The notes: generated by a model not told the origin, from the sequence alone. Counted from the stretch's first letter, positions 52,045 to 63,600 are shown. The stretch: DNA of 64,000 bases from Burkholderia pyrrocinia (GCF_003330765.1 NZ_CP024904.1:186001-250000); one strand, 5' to 3'. Made by a program: numbers and translations.

Positions 52045-54258
52045 TCACGCTCGCTGCGCGAGCGCCTTCACCTGGTCGGCCGACATCGCGCCGCGATAGA
52101 CGCGGAACTCGTCGATCGAGCCGTTGAAGAACGGATCGGACGGATACTGCGAACGTCCGATCCAGTTCTGCGCGGTGTGCCCGATGCGCCAGGGCGCGAA
52201 GATGACGTCGCTCGCCGTGCCGATCGCGTTGCCGTTCAGATAGAGCGTCGCCGTCGTTGCCGCCAGCGTGACGGCCACGTGCGCCCATTGTCCGGCCGGC
52301 AGTGCGGCGTTGCCGTCGATCGCGCGTTCGCCATGTCCGCCATTGGTCGTGATCGCAAAGCGCATCGTCCCGCCATGACTCCTCGGCGTGACGAACAGAT
52401 AGCGTCCGGTGCCCGAACCGAAATCGAAGAGGCGCGCCCACGTCTGTCCGCCGTTCCAGTTCACCCAGGCCGCGATCGTGAAATCCGACACGTCGGCGAC
52501 GATGTCGTTCGGCAGCGCAACGTAGCCGGTCGAACCGTCGAGCGACACGGCGTTGCCGGTTTTCCCGGGTACATGCGACACGCCGCCGGCGAGCGTACCC
52601 GCATGACCGTTGCCGGACGAGTCCGCGGCGGCCGTGCCGCCCGTTTCGTCGAAGGTCAGCAGCGTATGCAGTTGCAGTGCCGTCGACGCGGCGACTTCCG
52701 CCGAATTCGCGGTTTCACCCGACGCGGTCTGCGCGCTGATCACGTAGTACCAGGTGCCCGTCGCCGGGCTGTCCGTGCAGGTCAGCGGATCGACGATGCC
52801 GCTCGCGACGGTCGTGTAGGGGCCGCCCGAAGCGGATGCGCGCTTCACGTCGTAGCTTGTCGCATTCGCCACGCCCCACCACGACAGCACGACCTGTCCG
52901 GCGGCCGGCCACGCGGTCAGACCGCTCGGCGCGGCGGCGGGCGCGACCCGATCGCGCGTGCAGGTGAGCGTGCCGTAGCCGAGCTGATCGTAGCCGCCGC
53001 TCGCTTCGCCGTAGTTGCCGCCACCGCCTTCGGGCTGGAGCGCGAGCGCGAACTTCGTCGACCACGGCGCCGACAGCCCCTTGCGGTTCACGTAGTGGTT
53101 GTAGACGAGCGCCCAGCACGGACGGATCGTCCCCTGGCTGGCGGTCGAGAATTGTGCCTGCGTGACATCGACGTTCGCGTACTGGACGTACGGCACCGAC
53201 AGAAACGTGCCGTCCGGCTGCACGAGGTTCGCCTTCGCGACGTATTCGGCGCCGGCGAGAAAGCGGTTGTTGTCGTAACCGTACAGGTCGATGCCCTGGT
53301 TCCACGCCATCTCGCAGATCGCGCCGCCAAGCGCGATGCCGAGCGTGTTGTGCCCCTGGTCGCGGCCCGACTCCTGCCATTGGCCCAGGTGGCCGGGGTG
53401 CACGTAGTAGACGGCCTGCGCGATCGCGCCGTTGCCGGGCCCGTCGATGAAATAGTTGACGGCCTCGTCGAACTTCGCGTGATCGTCGCACAGCACGCCG
53501 ATCGCCATGAGCGATGCGAGGTTGCACAGATCCCAGTTGGCCCAGTAGTGCGTGATGTCTGTGTTGTTGTGGCGATTCAGGAAGTCGGCGTTGATCGGGT
53601 AGAACTTGTCGACCATCATCGTCCGGAACGCGGCGAAGTCGGCCGCCGCCCAGCCGGGATAGGTGCGCATGATTTCGCCGGCGTTGGCGAATTCGTAGCC
53701 GTAGATGCCGGCTGCCAGATCGACGTTCGAGTCGCCGGCGAGATTCTGCAGCGTCGACGACCACGCGTTCATGATCTGCACGGCCTTGTCCGCATACGCG
53801 GCATTGCCCGAGATCTTCCAGCGCAGCGCGCATGCATAGGCGGCTGCGATGTCCTTGTACAGCACCGGGTAGTTCTGCGTGCCGGTGCCGCCGCGCGTCA
53901 CGACGGCCTGCGGTCGCGGCGACCACGACAACTGTGCATGACCGTTCGTAATCAGCCTGTTCCAGCCGTCGAGCCAGGGCGACGCGGCGGCCGATACCTT
54001 TTGTGCGATCCGGTCGAAATCGGCTTGCGTGTGCAGCAATCCCGGATGCGCGAATGCTTGATCCGTGGCGATGCTCGCGTTGCCCGTCGCCACGCGCGCG
54101 AGCGCGCGGTTGCCAGCAGTGGTGGGGGCGATGCCGGGGGCACTCTCGGTTGCCTCCGTGCCGCCGCACGCTGAAAGCGCGAGCGCACCGATGCTGTAAA
54201 GGAAGGTGCGACGGGAGATGCTCGTACCGGATCCGAACTGAAATGGCGTGTCGTTCAT
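52045..54258 (-). CDS. Alginate-lyase-family polysaccharide lyase with Fn3-like and LamG-type domains
   Basis: 737 residues from ATG 54258. The N-terminus has both a Tat motif (ISRRTFLYS) and a lipobox (LSACGG), so it is likely exported folded and lipidated. Residues about 70-420 match the alginate-lyase alpha/alpha barrel (GLLHTQADFDRIAQKV, NWDLCNLASLMAIG, GHLGQWQESGRDQGHNTLGI, the Asn/His/Tyr-rich cleft). A fibronectin-III-like segment (about 450-540) and a C-terminal LamG/concanavalin-like sugar-binding domain (about 550-735) follow. The substrate may be polyuronate; the neighbour is a divergent polygalacturonase, so pectic polymers are as likely as alginate. Confidence 0.78.
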   Translation of the reverse strand: MNDTPFQFGSGTSISRRTFLYSIGALALSACGGTEATESAPGIAPTTAGNRALARVATGNASIATDQAFAHPGLLHTQADFDRIAQKVSAAASPWLDGWNRLITNGHAQLSWSPRPQAVVTRGGTGTQNYPVLYKDIAAAYACALRWKISGNAAYADKAVQIMNAWSSTLQNLAGDSNVDLAAGIYGYEFANAGEIMRTYPGWAAADFAAFRTMMVDKFYPINADFLNRHNNTDITHYWANWDLCNLASLMAIGVLCDDHAKFDEAVNYFIDGPGNGAIAQAVYYVHPGHLGQWQESGRDQGHNTLGIALGGAICEMAWNQGIDLYGYDNNRFLAGAEYVAKANLVQPDGTFLSVPYVQYANVDVTQAQFSTASQGTIRPCWALVYNHYVNRKGLSAPWSTKFALALQPEGGGGNYGEASGGYDQLGYGTLTCTRDRVAPAAAPSGLTAWPAAGQVVLSWWGVANATSYDVKRASASGGPYTTVASGIVDPLTCTDSPATGTWYYVISAQTASGETANSAEVAASTALQLHTLLTFDETGGTAAADSSGNGHAGTLAGGVSHVPGKTGNAVSLDGSTGYVALPNDIVADVSDFTIAAWVNWNGGQTWARLFDFGSGTGRYLFVTPRSHGGTMRFAITTNGGHGERAIDGNAALPAGQWAHVAVTLAATTATLYLNGNAIGTASDVIFAPWRIGHTAQNWIGRSQYPSDPFFNGSIDEFRVYRGAMSADQVKALAQRA

Positions 54259-54754
54259 GGTTGCGTCGTGCGTTGAAGAGACCCGGTTGAAACAAACGAT
54301 TCGCGCGACGGTGGACGGGGCCGGCCGCGGCTCGCACACACGGCAAGCGAGCGGGGCGACCCTCCGTCGAATGTCGCCTCGAGCGACGACGAAATCAGTC
54401 GTCGCATAACGACGCGGATTGTAGCGGAAGCAACACCCTTCGGGAGCGCAAATTTGTCACGGGACAACTCGTTTATCCGATATCGATTGTCACGGATTCG
54501 TTGATTAACATGCTAATAAAACGGAAACGAATGACGATTGAACCGTTTGCGAGATATTATCGTCGCCGGCCTGCGAGCAGGAGACGCTTCACGTGTGCCG
54601 ATCGATACCTGGCAGCTATTTTTATGGTTGTCACACAACCGACAACATAATGAGCTTTCCGCGTACGGCATGCCAGCCCGCGGGCCAGTGCAACCCCATC
54701 CCGGCGCAGCAACGCCGGCGTCGCTCGACGTACTAAAAACCGGAGAACAACACG
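54259..54754. promoter_or_regulatory. AT-richer divergent promoter region of the polysaccharide enzymes
   Basis: 496 bases between divergent genes, visibly poorer in GC than its surroundings (for example around 54480-54560). Contains GGTTGTCACACAACC at 54626-54640, an inverted repeat of the form GGTTGT-n-ACAACC that could be a regulator site. No gene is supported. Confidence 0.45.
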
Positions 54755-56359
54755 ATGACGAGCAGGATCGCAGTCCTTGACAATCGATTCGCACGACGCG
54801 CGGTTTGGATGGCTTCACTTGCCGCGCTGGCCGGCGCGGGCGGGATGGTCGTGCCGGCCACGGCCGCGACGACGGTCGGCACGCAGTGGGGCACCGTCAG
54901 CGAGCCGGCGCTGCCGACGCGCGTATGCGGCACCGTCGCGGCGCAGCTCACGCCGGCCGGCGGCTCGGTCGACGCGCTCGACTCGACCGCATCGAATGCC
55001 GAACACGATACGACGCGAATCCAGAACGCGATCGCGCAATGCGCGGCCGGCTCCGCCGTGCATCTGACCGCCGGCGCGAGCGGGCAGACAGCGTTCATCA
55101 GCGGGCCGCTGACACTGAAATCGGGCGTGACGCTGTGGCTCGACAAGGGCGTCACGCTGTTCGCGTCGCGCAATCCCGCGCTGTATGACAACGGTGTCGG
55201 CACCTGCGGCACGGCGACCTCGAGCAGCAAGAAATCGTGCAACCCGTTCATCAGCGCGTCCGGCACGGTGAATGCGGCGCTCGTCGGCGATGGCGTGATC
55301 GACGGGCGCGGCGGCAGTCTGCTGACGAGCGGGCCGAATGCGGGCCTGCGCACATGGTGGGACGTCGCGTACCAGAACAAGACGCAAGGCTTGAACCAGC
55401 AGAACCCGCGGCTGCTGGAAGTGAAGGGCGGCAGCAACTTCACGCTGTACCGGATCACGCTGCAGAACTCGCCGAACTTCCACGTCGTGACCAACGGCGT
55501 GACCGGTGTGACAGCGTGGGGCATCAAGATCGTCACACCGAGCGCGGTTTACACGAAGAGCGGTTACGCGTGCCCGACCGGCACCCAGCCTAACGAGACG
55601 ACGCCCGCGACCTGCTTCACGCCCGATACGGTGAAGAATACCGACGGCTTCGATCCGGGGCAGTCGAGCCAGGTGCTGCTCGCGTTCTCTTACATCAGCA
55701 CCGGCGACGATCATGTCGCCGTGAAGTCGAGCGCGTCGCCCGGCGTGAAGCAACTGACGATTGCGCACAACCACTTCTACTACGGCCACGGCATGTCGAT
55801 CGGCAGCGAAACGAATGCCGGCGTGTCGGACGTGGACGTGCGCGACCTGACGATGGACGGCTTCGACAGCCCGAACGGCAACGGCCTGCGGATCAAGTCC
55901 GATTCGTCGCGCGGCGGCCTGGTGAACAACGTGCGCTTCGCGCAGGTCTGCATGCGGAACGTCGCGCGGCCGCTCGTGTTCGATCCGTTCTACAGCACGT
56001 CGACCGGTACGCTGTATCCGGATTTCAAGAACATCACGGTTCAGGATTTTCATTTCGTCGGCAGCACGAAATTCGGCGGCGGAAAGGTCAGGTTCTCCGG
56101 CTACGAAGCGAACGGGCAGCACTTTCCGCTCGGCATCACGCTGAACAACGTGGTGTTCGACGGCACGCAACCGACGTTCGAGCAGGACGTCGCGACGCAC
56201 TATACGCTCGGACCGGGCGCCGTGAGCTTCTCCGGCTCGATCGTCACGTCGAGCGCGAACGACGTGACGGTCACGGGCACGCCGGGTACGTCCGCACCGT
56301 ACGACTGCAGCGCTGCGTTTACGACGCTGAAATCCGTCGCGCCGACTTCGCCGATCTGA
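54755..56359 (+). CDS. GH28 polygalacturonase, secreted
   Basis: 534 residues; GGAG before the ATG. A signal peptide runs to about residue 37 (VPATAAT). The GH28 set is complete: NTDGFDPGQS, GDDHVAVKS, GHGMSIGSE and RIKSD, giving the three catalytic aspartates and the conserved His. Length suits an extracellular endo-polygalacturonase like PehA of plant-associated Burkholderia and Ralstonia, which degrades pectate. A run of T follows about ten bases after the stop, without a clear stem. Confidence 0.9.
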   Translation: MTSRIAVLDNRFARRAVWMASLAALAGAGGMVVPATAATTVGTQWGTVSEPALPTRVCGTVAAQLTPAGGSVDALDSTASNAEHDTTRIQNAIAQCAAGSAVHLTAGASGQTAFISGPLTLKSGVTLWLDKGVTLFASRNPALYDNGVGTCGTATSSSKKSCNPFISASGTVNAALVGDGVIDGRGGSLLTSGPNAGLRTWWDVAYQNKTQGLNQQNPRLLEVKGGSNFTLYRITLQNSPNFHVVTNGVTGVTAWGIKIVTPSAVYTKSGYACPTGTQPNETTPATCFTPDTVKNTDGFDPGQSSQVLLAFSYISTGDDHVAVKSSASPGVKQLTIAHNHFYYGHGMSIGSETNAGVSDVDVRDLTMDGFDSPNGNGLRIKSDSSRGGLVNNVRFAQVCMRNVARPLVFDPFYSTSTGTLYPDFKNITVQDFHFVGSTKFGGGKVRFSGYEANGQHFPLGITLNNVVFDGTQPTFEQDVATHYTLGPGAVSFSGSIVTSSANDVTVTGTPGTSAPYDCSAAFTTLKSVAPTSPI

Positions 56360-56550
56360 TCCGCATTTTTTTAAAGACCGCGCCACGTTCCGCCGGTATG
56401 ATCGCTGCGCTCGCGAACGACGCCCGTGGTCAGTGCATACCGCCTCGCGCGCAACCAGCATCGCCAGCACAGCAATACAGGACGGCCGCCGGCGGCGCGC
56501 CGCTCCACGATCGGGCCGAATCGGCCAGCAGCACGACGGAGCATTGAACA

Positions 56551-58740
56551 ATGGCAACGGGGACAGGGGCGGCGCGACACGCAATGGCGATCGCGGCCGG
56601 GGGAGCATTGTGCGTGGCGGCAGCGGGCGCCGCGCACGCGCAGGCATCGAGCGCAGCCGCGACGCCGCAGGCCAACGCGGCGGCCGTGCTGCCGGCAATC
56701 GACGTGAAAGGGCAGGCCGACGCCTCGTCCGTCGGGCTCGTCGGGCTGCGAACCACGGCCGGAACGAAGACCGACACGCCGGTGGCCGAGATCCCGCAAA
56801 CGATCAACATCGTGACCGCGCAGCAGATCGAGATGACCGGCGCGGCCAACCTGAACCAGGCGTTGCGCTACGTGCCGGGTTTCGCGACGTTCGGCGCCGA
56901 CAGCCGGACCGACTGGTACGCGGCGCTGCGAGGCTTCACGCCGACGCTGTACGTCGACGGCGTGCCGGCGCCGAATACGACCACCATCGCGAACTGGCGT
57001 GTCGATCCGTACACGATCGACTCGATCGCGGTGCTGCGCGGCCCGACGTCGGTGCTGTACGGCGCGGGCGAGCCCGGCGCGATCGTCGACGCGCACACGA
57101 AGCTGGCCGACGGCGAGCGCGTTCGCGAAGCCGGCGTGCAGATCGGAGACTACGCGCGCAAGCAGTTCATGCTCGACGTCGGCGACACGCTCGACCCGGA
57201 CGGCCGGTATGCGTATCGCTTCGTCGGCGTTGCCCGCGACGGCAATGCGCTGACCGGCCCGCATGGCGACCGGCGCGTCGCGCTGGCGCCGTCGTTCCGA
57301 TGGCGGCCGAACGCCGACACGTCGCTGACGTTCTCCGCATCGTTCCTGCAGGACAGCAGCGACATCACGTCGAGCTTCCTGCCCGCGTCGGGCACGGTGC
57401 TGCCGAACCCGAACGGACGCCTGTCGCCGGACATCTACATGGGCGACCCCGGGTTCAACGACTACCGGAAGAAACAATGGTCGCTCGGCTACACGCTGGA
57501 GCACCGCGTGAATGCGATGTGGACGCTGCAGCAGGACGTGCGCTGGTCGCACCTGTCGCTCGACGACGCGACGGTGTTCGGCAATGGCCTGGCGCCTCGC
57601 AGTACGACCAACATGATGCGTGTTGCGGGGCTGTTCCAGCTCAACTACAGCCGGCTCGATATCGACAACCACGCACAGGCGCGCTTCGGCACGGGGCCGC
57701 TCGAACACACGCTGCTGCTCGGCGTGCAGTTCGACCGGCAGACGACGACCAACAGCGTGTGGCTCGCGGTGGCGCCGTCGCTCAACCTGTACCACCCCGT
57801 CTATCGGCCCGTGACGGCCGCGATCTTTTCCGGCCCGACATCGCTCGGCCATGTCGACCAGTACACGGCGATGAACGCGTTCGGCGTGTACGCGCAGGAC
57901 CAGATCCGGTGGAAGCGCTGGACGCTGACGCTCGGCGGCCGTGAGGACTGGGCGAATGCGCGGTTCGACGACCGGACGGCCGGCACGCAGACGCAGCAGG
58001 ACGTCAGTGCGTTCTCCGGGCGTATCGGGCTCACCTATCAGGGCGACGCCGGGTTGTCGCCGTACGTGAGCCATTCGACGTCGTTCGATCCGGTCATCGG
58101 CGTGCGCCTGTACGGTGGCGGCTTGCCGAAACCGACGCGCGGCACACAGACGGAGGCCGGGCTGCGCTGGCAGCCGCCCGGCAAGAACCTGATGCTGGGC
58201 GCGGCCGTCTATCAGATCGACCAGACCAACGTCGTGACGCCGACGCCGGTGAATCTCGACCCCACCGGCACGTCGTCCGTGCAGACCGGCAAAGTGCGCT
58301 CGCGCGGCATCGAGCTGAGCGCGGTGGGCAAGGTGACTCGCGAGCTGTCGATCGTCGCGTCGTATGTCTATCAGGACGTCAAGAACGTGCAGGCGAACGA
58401 CGCGTCGCTGAACAACTGGCCGGTAGCCGTGCCGCTGCCGCGGCAGATGGCGTCGATGTGGGCCGACTGGACCTGGCATACGGGCGCGCTGTCGGGCCTC
58501 GGGATCGGCGCCGGCGTGCGCTACCAGAGCGCGTTGGCCGGCGCAACCGACAATTCGCTGACGGTGCCGAGCACGACGCTGTACGACCTGGCGATGCACT
58601 ACGACATGCCGCACTGGCGCTTCGCGTTGAACGTCGCGAACCTGTTCGACCGCCATTACATCAGCGGCTGCCAGTCATACGCCGCGTGCGTGTTCGGCAA
58701 CGAGCGGACCGTGCTGGCCAGCGCGAAATACAACTGGTAA
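56551..58740 (+). CDS. TonB-dependent outer-membrane receptor (siderophore type)
   Basis: 729 residues; GGAG nine bases before ATG. Signal peptide to about residue 31 (AAHAQASS), then an extension, then a plug domain: TPVAEIPQTINIVTAQQIEM, LNQALRYVPGF, LRGFTPTLYVDGVPAP, IAVLRGPTSVLYGAGEPGAI. A 22-strand barrel follows and ends in SAKYNW, with a terminal aromatic as required for insertion. Layout resembles FhuA/FpvA-class ferric-siderophore receptors. A response regulator on the opposite strand ends 22 bases downstream; no siderophore synthesis genes are in the window. Confidence 0.87.
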   Translation: MATGTGAARHAMAIAAGGALCVAAAGAAHAQASSAAATPQANAAAVLPAIDVKGQADASSVGLVGLRTTAGTKTDTPVAEIPQTINIVTAQQIEMTGAANLNQALRYVPGFATFGADSRTDWYAALRGFTPTLYVDGVPAPNTTTIANWRVDPYTIDSIAVLRGPTSVLYGAGEPGAIVDAHTKLADGERVREAGVQIGDYARKQFMLDVGDTLDPDGRYAYRFVGVARDGNALTGPHGDRRVALAPSFRWRPNADTSLTFSASFLQDSSDITSSFLPASGTVLPNPNGRLSPDIYMGDPGFNDYRKKQWSLGYTLEHRVNAMWTLQQDVRWSHLSLDDATVFGNGLAPRSTTNMMRVAGLFQLNYSRLDIDNHAQARFGTGPLEHTLLLGVQFDRQTTTNSVWLAVAPSLNLYHPVYRPVTAAIFSGPTSLGHVDQYTAMNAFGVYAQDQIRWKRWTLTLGGREDWANARFDDRTAGTQTQQDVSAFSGRIGLTYQGDAGLSPYVSHSTSFDPVIGVRLYGGGLPKPTRGTQTEAGLRWQPPGKNLMLGAAVYQIDQTNVVTPTPVNLDPTGTSSVQTGKVRSRGIELSAVGKVTRELSIVASYVYQDVKNVQANDASLNNWPVAVPLPRQMASMWADWTWHTGALSGLGIGAGVRYQSALAGATDNSLTVPSTTLYDLAMHYDMPHWRFALNVANLFDRHYISGCQSYAACVFGNERTVLASAKYNW

Positions 58741-58762
58741 TCGCGATCGGGCCGAACCCGGC

Positions 58763-59569
58763 CTATGCGCCGCGTTGCGGTTCCCGCGTCGCGGCGGGCG
58801 TGCCTGCGTTGCGCTGGCGGCGCCACTCGGTCGGCGTGATGCCGAACCGTTCGCGGAAGGCGGTCGCGAAATTCGCCGGCGTGGAAAAGCCGATTTCCTT
58901 CGCGATGCTGGCAATGCTGAGCGACGTCGAATCCAGCAGATCCTGCGCGATGCGCAGCCGCTCGTGTCGCAGATACTCGAACACCGTCTGGCCGAGATTG
59001 TCGCGAAACGCGCGCGACAGCCGCTTTTCATGCGTGCCGACCGCGCGCGCCAGTTGCTCCACCGTCGGCGGATCGTTCAGCGTGCGCGACAGGTGGCGGA
59101 TCGCCGCGCGCACGATGATGTCGTCGTCCTTGCCGGCCTCGAACGGGCTTTCCGTGTCGACAGGCCGTTCGGGCTTCGCCCGCGCGAGCTGCACGCGAAT
59201 CCGTGCGAGCACTTCGGCCGGCTCGAACGGCTTTACCACATAGTCGACGCCACCGATTTCCAGCCCCTCGAGACGTTCGTGCAATTCGCCGGCCACGGTC
59301 AGGAAGATGACCGGAATCGTGCACGTCAGCGGATCGGCGGCAAGCAGCCGGCACGCGGTGAAACCGTCCATGCGCGGCATGCGGACATCCATCAGGATCA
59401 GGTCGGGCATCAGGGCCTGCGCGCGCTCGCACGCTTGCGCTCCGTCGAATGCGATGCTGATCCGGCACCCGGTGCTGCGCAGGATGTCGATCAGCAAACG
59501 CAGCTGGTCGGGTTGATCGTCGACGATCAGGATATGGGTGTCGCTCAATGCGGAGATCGATGGAGGCAT
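58763..59569 (-). CDS. Response regulator with AraC-type output domain
   Basis: 268 residues. Receiver domain: acidic pair Asp17-Asp18, phospho-acceptor Asp61 (LILMDVRMPRMDGF), Thr/Lys at FLTVAG and VVKPFEP. The C-terminal AraC helix-turn-helix reads PPTVEQLARAVGTHEKRLSR, LDSTSLSIASIAKEIGFSTP and ANFATAFRERFGITPTEWRR. AraC-type receivers of this layout often control uptake of iron compounds or polysaccharide enzymes. It is convergent with the TonB receptor gene. No histidine kinase is next to it, so it must be phosphorylated by a kinase encoded elsewhere or be unphosphorylated. Confidence 0.85.
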   Translation of the reverse strand: MPPSISALSDTHILIVDDQPDQLRLLIDILRSTGCRISIAFDGAQACERAQALMPDLILMDVRMPRMDGFTACRLLAADPLTCTIPVIFLTVAGELHERLEGLEIGGVDYVVKPFEPAEVLARIRVQLARAKPERPVDTESPFEAGKDDDIIVRAAIRHLSRTLNDPPTVEQLARAVGTHEKRLSRAFRDNLGQTVFEYLRHERLRIAQDLLDSTSLSIASIAKEIGFSTPANFATAFRERFGITPTEWRRQRNAGTPAATREPQRGA

Positions 59570-60650
59570 CGTGCACCTGTTCTGGAAAGGCTGCTGGCTG
59601 CGTTCCTGCGGGTGGTCGGCCCGGTTCGGATATTAGTTGGAAGCCGCGCGATGAAGACGCGCAAACGCATCGCACGCTCGCATCGACATCCGGATTTCGC
59701 CGGACGACGCGGCAGGCAACCGGCCGGCGCGATACACGGCGTTCGTTGTTTTGATCGCTGAGCCGGTAAAGACGCAGAGCATTGCCGTAGTCGCGCCTGG
59801 AATGCAAGCGGCTGCCGGTATCGATGCGAGCGGAATTGTAGGAGCATATTTCGATTCCCGCCAGACGCGTTGACTCTATTTACGCCATTTCACTTTCCGG
59901 ATTTGCCGTCATGTGTTGCGGTTTCCACGTGTGTCCGACGCGCAATCATGCAGTCGGCCGGTTTTTCGGCAGCGATTTGTCTGGTGGCATTTAATTCGCA
60001 TCCGCTCCGGCAAAGTATTTATCCGTTTCTAAAAACATTTCGATTAATCGCGGTGGCGCGAAATCGTTTGCGCGATGGCTATGTTTTACCTAACTCATTG
60101 AATATAATGGGTTTTACAATCTATAAAGAATGTCGCCTTTAATAAAAACCAATCGTGTCTCATAATTCGTCCGAGCTTTGAATGACGGGTAGCGCAGGGC
60201 AACGGAAGGCACGGCGGGTTGTGACGGACGTTGCGCGATTCGGGTCCGGGGCATCATTTGATGCGCGTTCGAACGAATGTTCGTTGCACGGAAACGAAAA
60301 TCCGGCTGTTGCAGATGAAATAAAAGAAACGGGGTTGGTCGCGGTCGGCGCGACATCAAATCAGGGTTGTTTATAACGGCGAGTTGAATCTCCGGATTCA
60401 GTCGGGAGCGAACTCGTCCATAAACAACACTATGTATTCCTGACGTAATTATCGGATTAACGGAACGGGCCGTAAGACGAACGGCGTGCCCGGGCCTTCG
60501 AACGCCTTGTCGATGCGTGTCGCCTTCGACATGGCCAGGCCGGGCATCGGAAACAGGTTCCGAACGGGAGTCGCAATCGAAGTCGTAGCTGTCAATAAAA
60601 ATCAGTAGTCCGTATTCAAACCAGACGAATCAAAAACGGAGCAGAACAGC
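59570..60650. other. 1.1-kb region without a gene, AT-rich in its right half
   Basis: The first 300 bases are GC-rich but hold no convincing frame. From about 59870 to 60650 the base composition is clearly lower in GC than the rest of the window, with sequences such as TTGAATATAATGGGTTTTAC (60096-60115) and repeated A/T tracts. It probably contains the response-regulator promoter on the left and a long leader and promoter for the adhesin on the right. The low GC may mark foreign origin or a silencing protein's binding region. Confidence 0.5.
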
Positions 60651-63600
60651 ATGAAGAGGAATCAGATTTCGGCGCTCGCCGCCGCGATGTTCACGGGTGC
60701 AGGTGTCCTGATCGCGGGCGTCGCGCACGCAGACAATTTCGTCGACCGCGGCAACCCGGACAACGCGTTGAACGGCCAGTGCATCGACGGGACGAATCCG
60801 CTCTGCGTGGCAACGAAGAGCGGGAGTTTCGTGGCGGTGAGCACCGCAAACGTGACGATGGGAACGAATGCAAAGGCCGGCACCAGCGGCATCGCGATCG
60901 GCGACCAGTCGAATGCAGGCAGCAACGGCGGCACCGGCAGCGGCGGTGCGATTGCGATCGGCGTCGGTTCGCAGGCGCTGGCGAACTCGTCGATGGCGAT
61001 CGGCACGGTGGCGGTTGCGCAAGGTAATACGGCACTCGCGGTCGGCCGCCAGTCGGCTGCGGTCGGCGATTTCTCGATGGCGCTCGGCAACGTCGCGGAT
61101 GCGCACGGCACGAGCTCGATCGCGCTCGGCCACTCGGCGCTGGCCAGCGGCGATCGCTCGATTGCGATCGGCGGCGCGAATCCGACCACGAGCGACGGCG
61201 TATCGAACGGCGCATCCTACGATGCGGCGACGCAGACGCGCGCGGGCGGCACGCAATCCGTGGCGATCGGTGCCGGCGCGCAGACGAACGACAACAACCA
61301 GGTGGCGATCGGCTCGGGCAGCGTCGGCGCGAACAACGGCGGCACGCCGGTGTTCGGCGGCACGGCCGCGCCGGTCGGCGGCGCGGTGTCGTTCGGCGCG
61401 CTCGGCAGCGAACGCCAGCTCAAGAACGTCGCGGCTGGCGCGGCCGATACGGACGCCGTCAACGTCCAGCAGCTGAAGAACGTGAACAGTGCGCTCGGCA
61501 CGAGCATCAGCAACGTCGACGCACGCGTGACGTCGGTCGGCAATTCGCTGTCGACCACGATCTCGAACGTCGACCAGCGCGTGACCAGCGTCGGCAACAG
61601 CCTCAGCACGAGCATCGTGTCGGCGACGCAGAACGTCGTGAAATACACCGACAATTCGCATGCGGCGATCGCGCTCGACGGCAGCAACGGCACCACGATC
61701 GGCGGCGTCGCGGCCGGCGTGGCCAATACCGACGCGGTGAACGTCGGCCAGTTGAAGGGCAGTATCGCGCCGCTGCAAACGTCGATTTCGACGGCGGCTT
61801 CGAACATCACGAACCTGCAGAACAGCGTATCCGGCATCAACACGTCGCTGAGCACGGCGACCTCGAACATCGGCAACCTGCAGGCGGCCGATACGCGCAA
61901 CGTGAAGTACGACGGCGCGAGCGGGTTCGACTCGGTGACGTTCGCCGGCACGAACGGCACGACGCTGCACAATGTCGCGGACGGCAAGGACGTGCACGAC
62001 GCCGTCAACGTCGGGCAACTGAACGGCGGCCTGGCTTCGCTCAGCACCAGCGTGACGAACAACCTCAGCACGACGCTCGGCAACCTGAGCACGTCGATCA
62101 CCAGCCAGATCGGCAACGCGACGAAGAACGCCGTGCAGTACGATGACGACGCGCACGGCGGCGTCACGCTCGGCGGCCAGGGCGCGCAGGCGCCGGTCGG
62201 CCTGCACAACGTCGCGGACGGCACGGCCGCGAGCGACGCCGTCAACGTGGGTCAGCTCGGCAAGGCGACCGACACGCTCAATCAGTCGATCACGACCGTC
62301 GGCAACCAGGTCACGGCGAACACGGGCAACATCGCGGCGCTCCAGCAGGATGCGCTCCAGTGGAATCCGAGCCTCGGCGCCTACGATGCGAGCCATGGCG
62401 GCACCGGCCCGCACCTCATCAGCAACGTCGCGGCCGGCAAGAACGGAACCGACGCGGTCAACGTCGACCAGTTGACCACGGCGATCCATGACGGCACGAG
62501 CCAGCTCGATGCGCTGGCCGTGAAGTACGACGATGCGAGCAAGCAGCAGGTTTCGCTCGGCGCGGGCAACGGCGGCAGCCCGGTGCGCGTGACCAATGTC
62601 GCGGAAGGCAACGTGGCGTCCGGCAGCACGGACGCGGTGAACGGCGCGCAACTGCGCCGCGCGATCGACGGTACCGCGGCCGCGCTGGGCGGCGGCGCGA
62701 CGGCGAACCCGGACGGCTCGATCAGCGCGCCGGCCTACAAAGTCGGCGGCGGCTCGTTCAACAACGTCGGCGACGCGCTCACGAACCTCGACGGCCGCGT
62801 CGGCAGCAACACGACGACGCTCGAGAATCACGAAACGCGCATCGGCAATGCCGAAACGAACATCGCCGGCAACACGGCCGCGATCGCCGGGCTGCAGCAG
62901 GACGCGCTGCAGTTCGACCCGAAACTCGGCGCATACAGCGCGGCGCGCGCCGGTGCCCCGACGAAGCTGACGAACGTGGCCGACGGCAACGTCGCCGCGG
63001 GCAGCACGGATGCGGTGAACGGCGGCCAGCTGTCGGGCGTGAAAACCACGCTCGAGCAGCAGATCACGCAGGTGTCGAACCAGACCGGCGAAGCCGTGAA
63101 GAACGTCGTCAAATACGATGTCGACACGAACGGCAACCGGCTGAATTCGGTATCGCTCGTCGGCGGGGACGCCAATTCGGCGGTCGTGCTCAAGAACGTC
63201 GCCGCAGGCACCAGCGACACGGACGCGGTGAACGTGAAGCAACTGAAGGACGTGCAGTCGAATCTCAACCAACTCGGCGCGCTCGCAGTGCAGTACGACG
63301 ACAGCTCGAAGAGCTCGATCACGCTCGGCGGTGCGGGCGGCACGCGCATCACCAACGTGAAGGCCGGCACGCTCAGTGCAACCAGCACGGATGCGGTGAA
63401 CGGCTCGCAGCTCTACGCGACCAACCAGCAGGTCTCGAAGAACACCACCGATATCGCGAACCTGCAGGGCAACGTGACCAACATCGCGAACGGCAAGGCC
63501 GGCCTCGTGCAGCAGCAGGATCCGAACGGCGCGATCACGGTCGGGAAGGATTCCGGCGGCACCAGCGTGAACTTCTCCGGTACGTCGGGAGACCGCGTGC

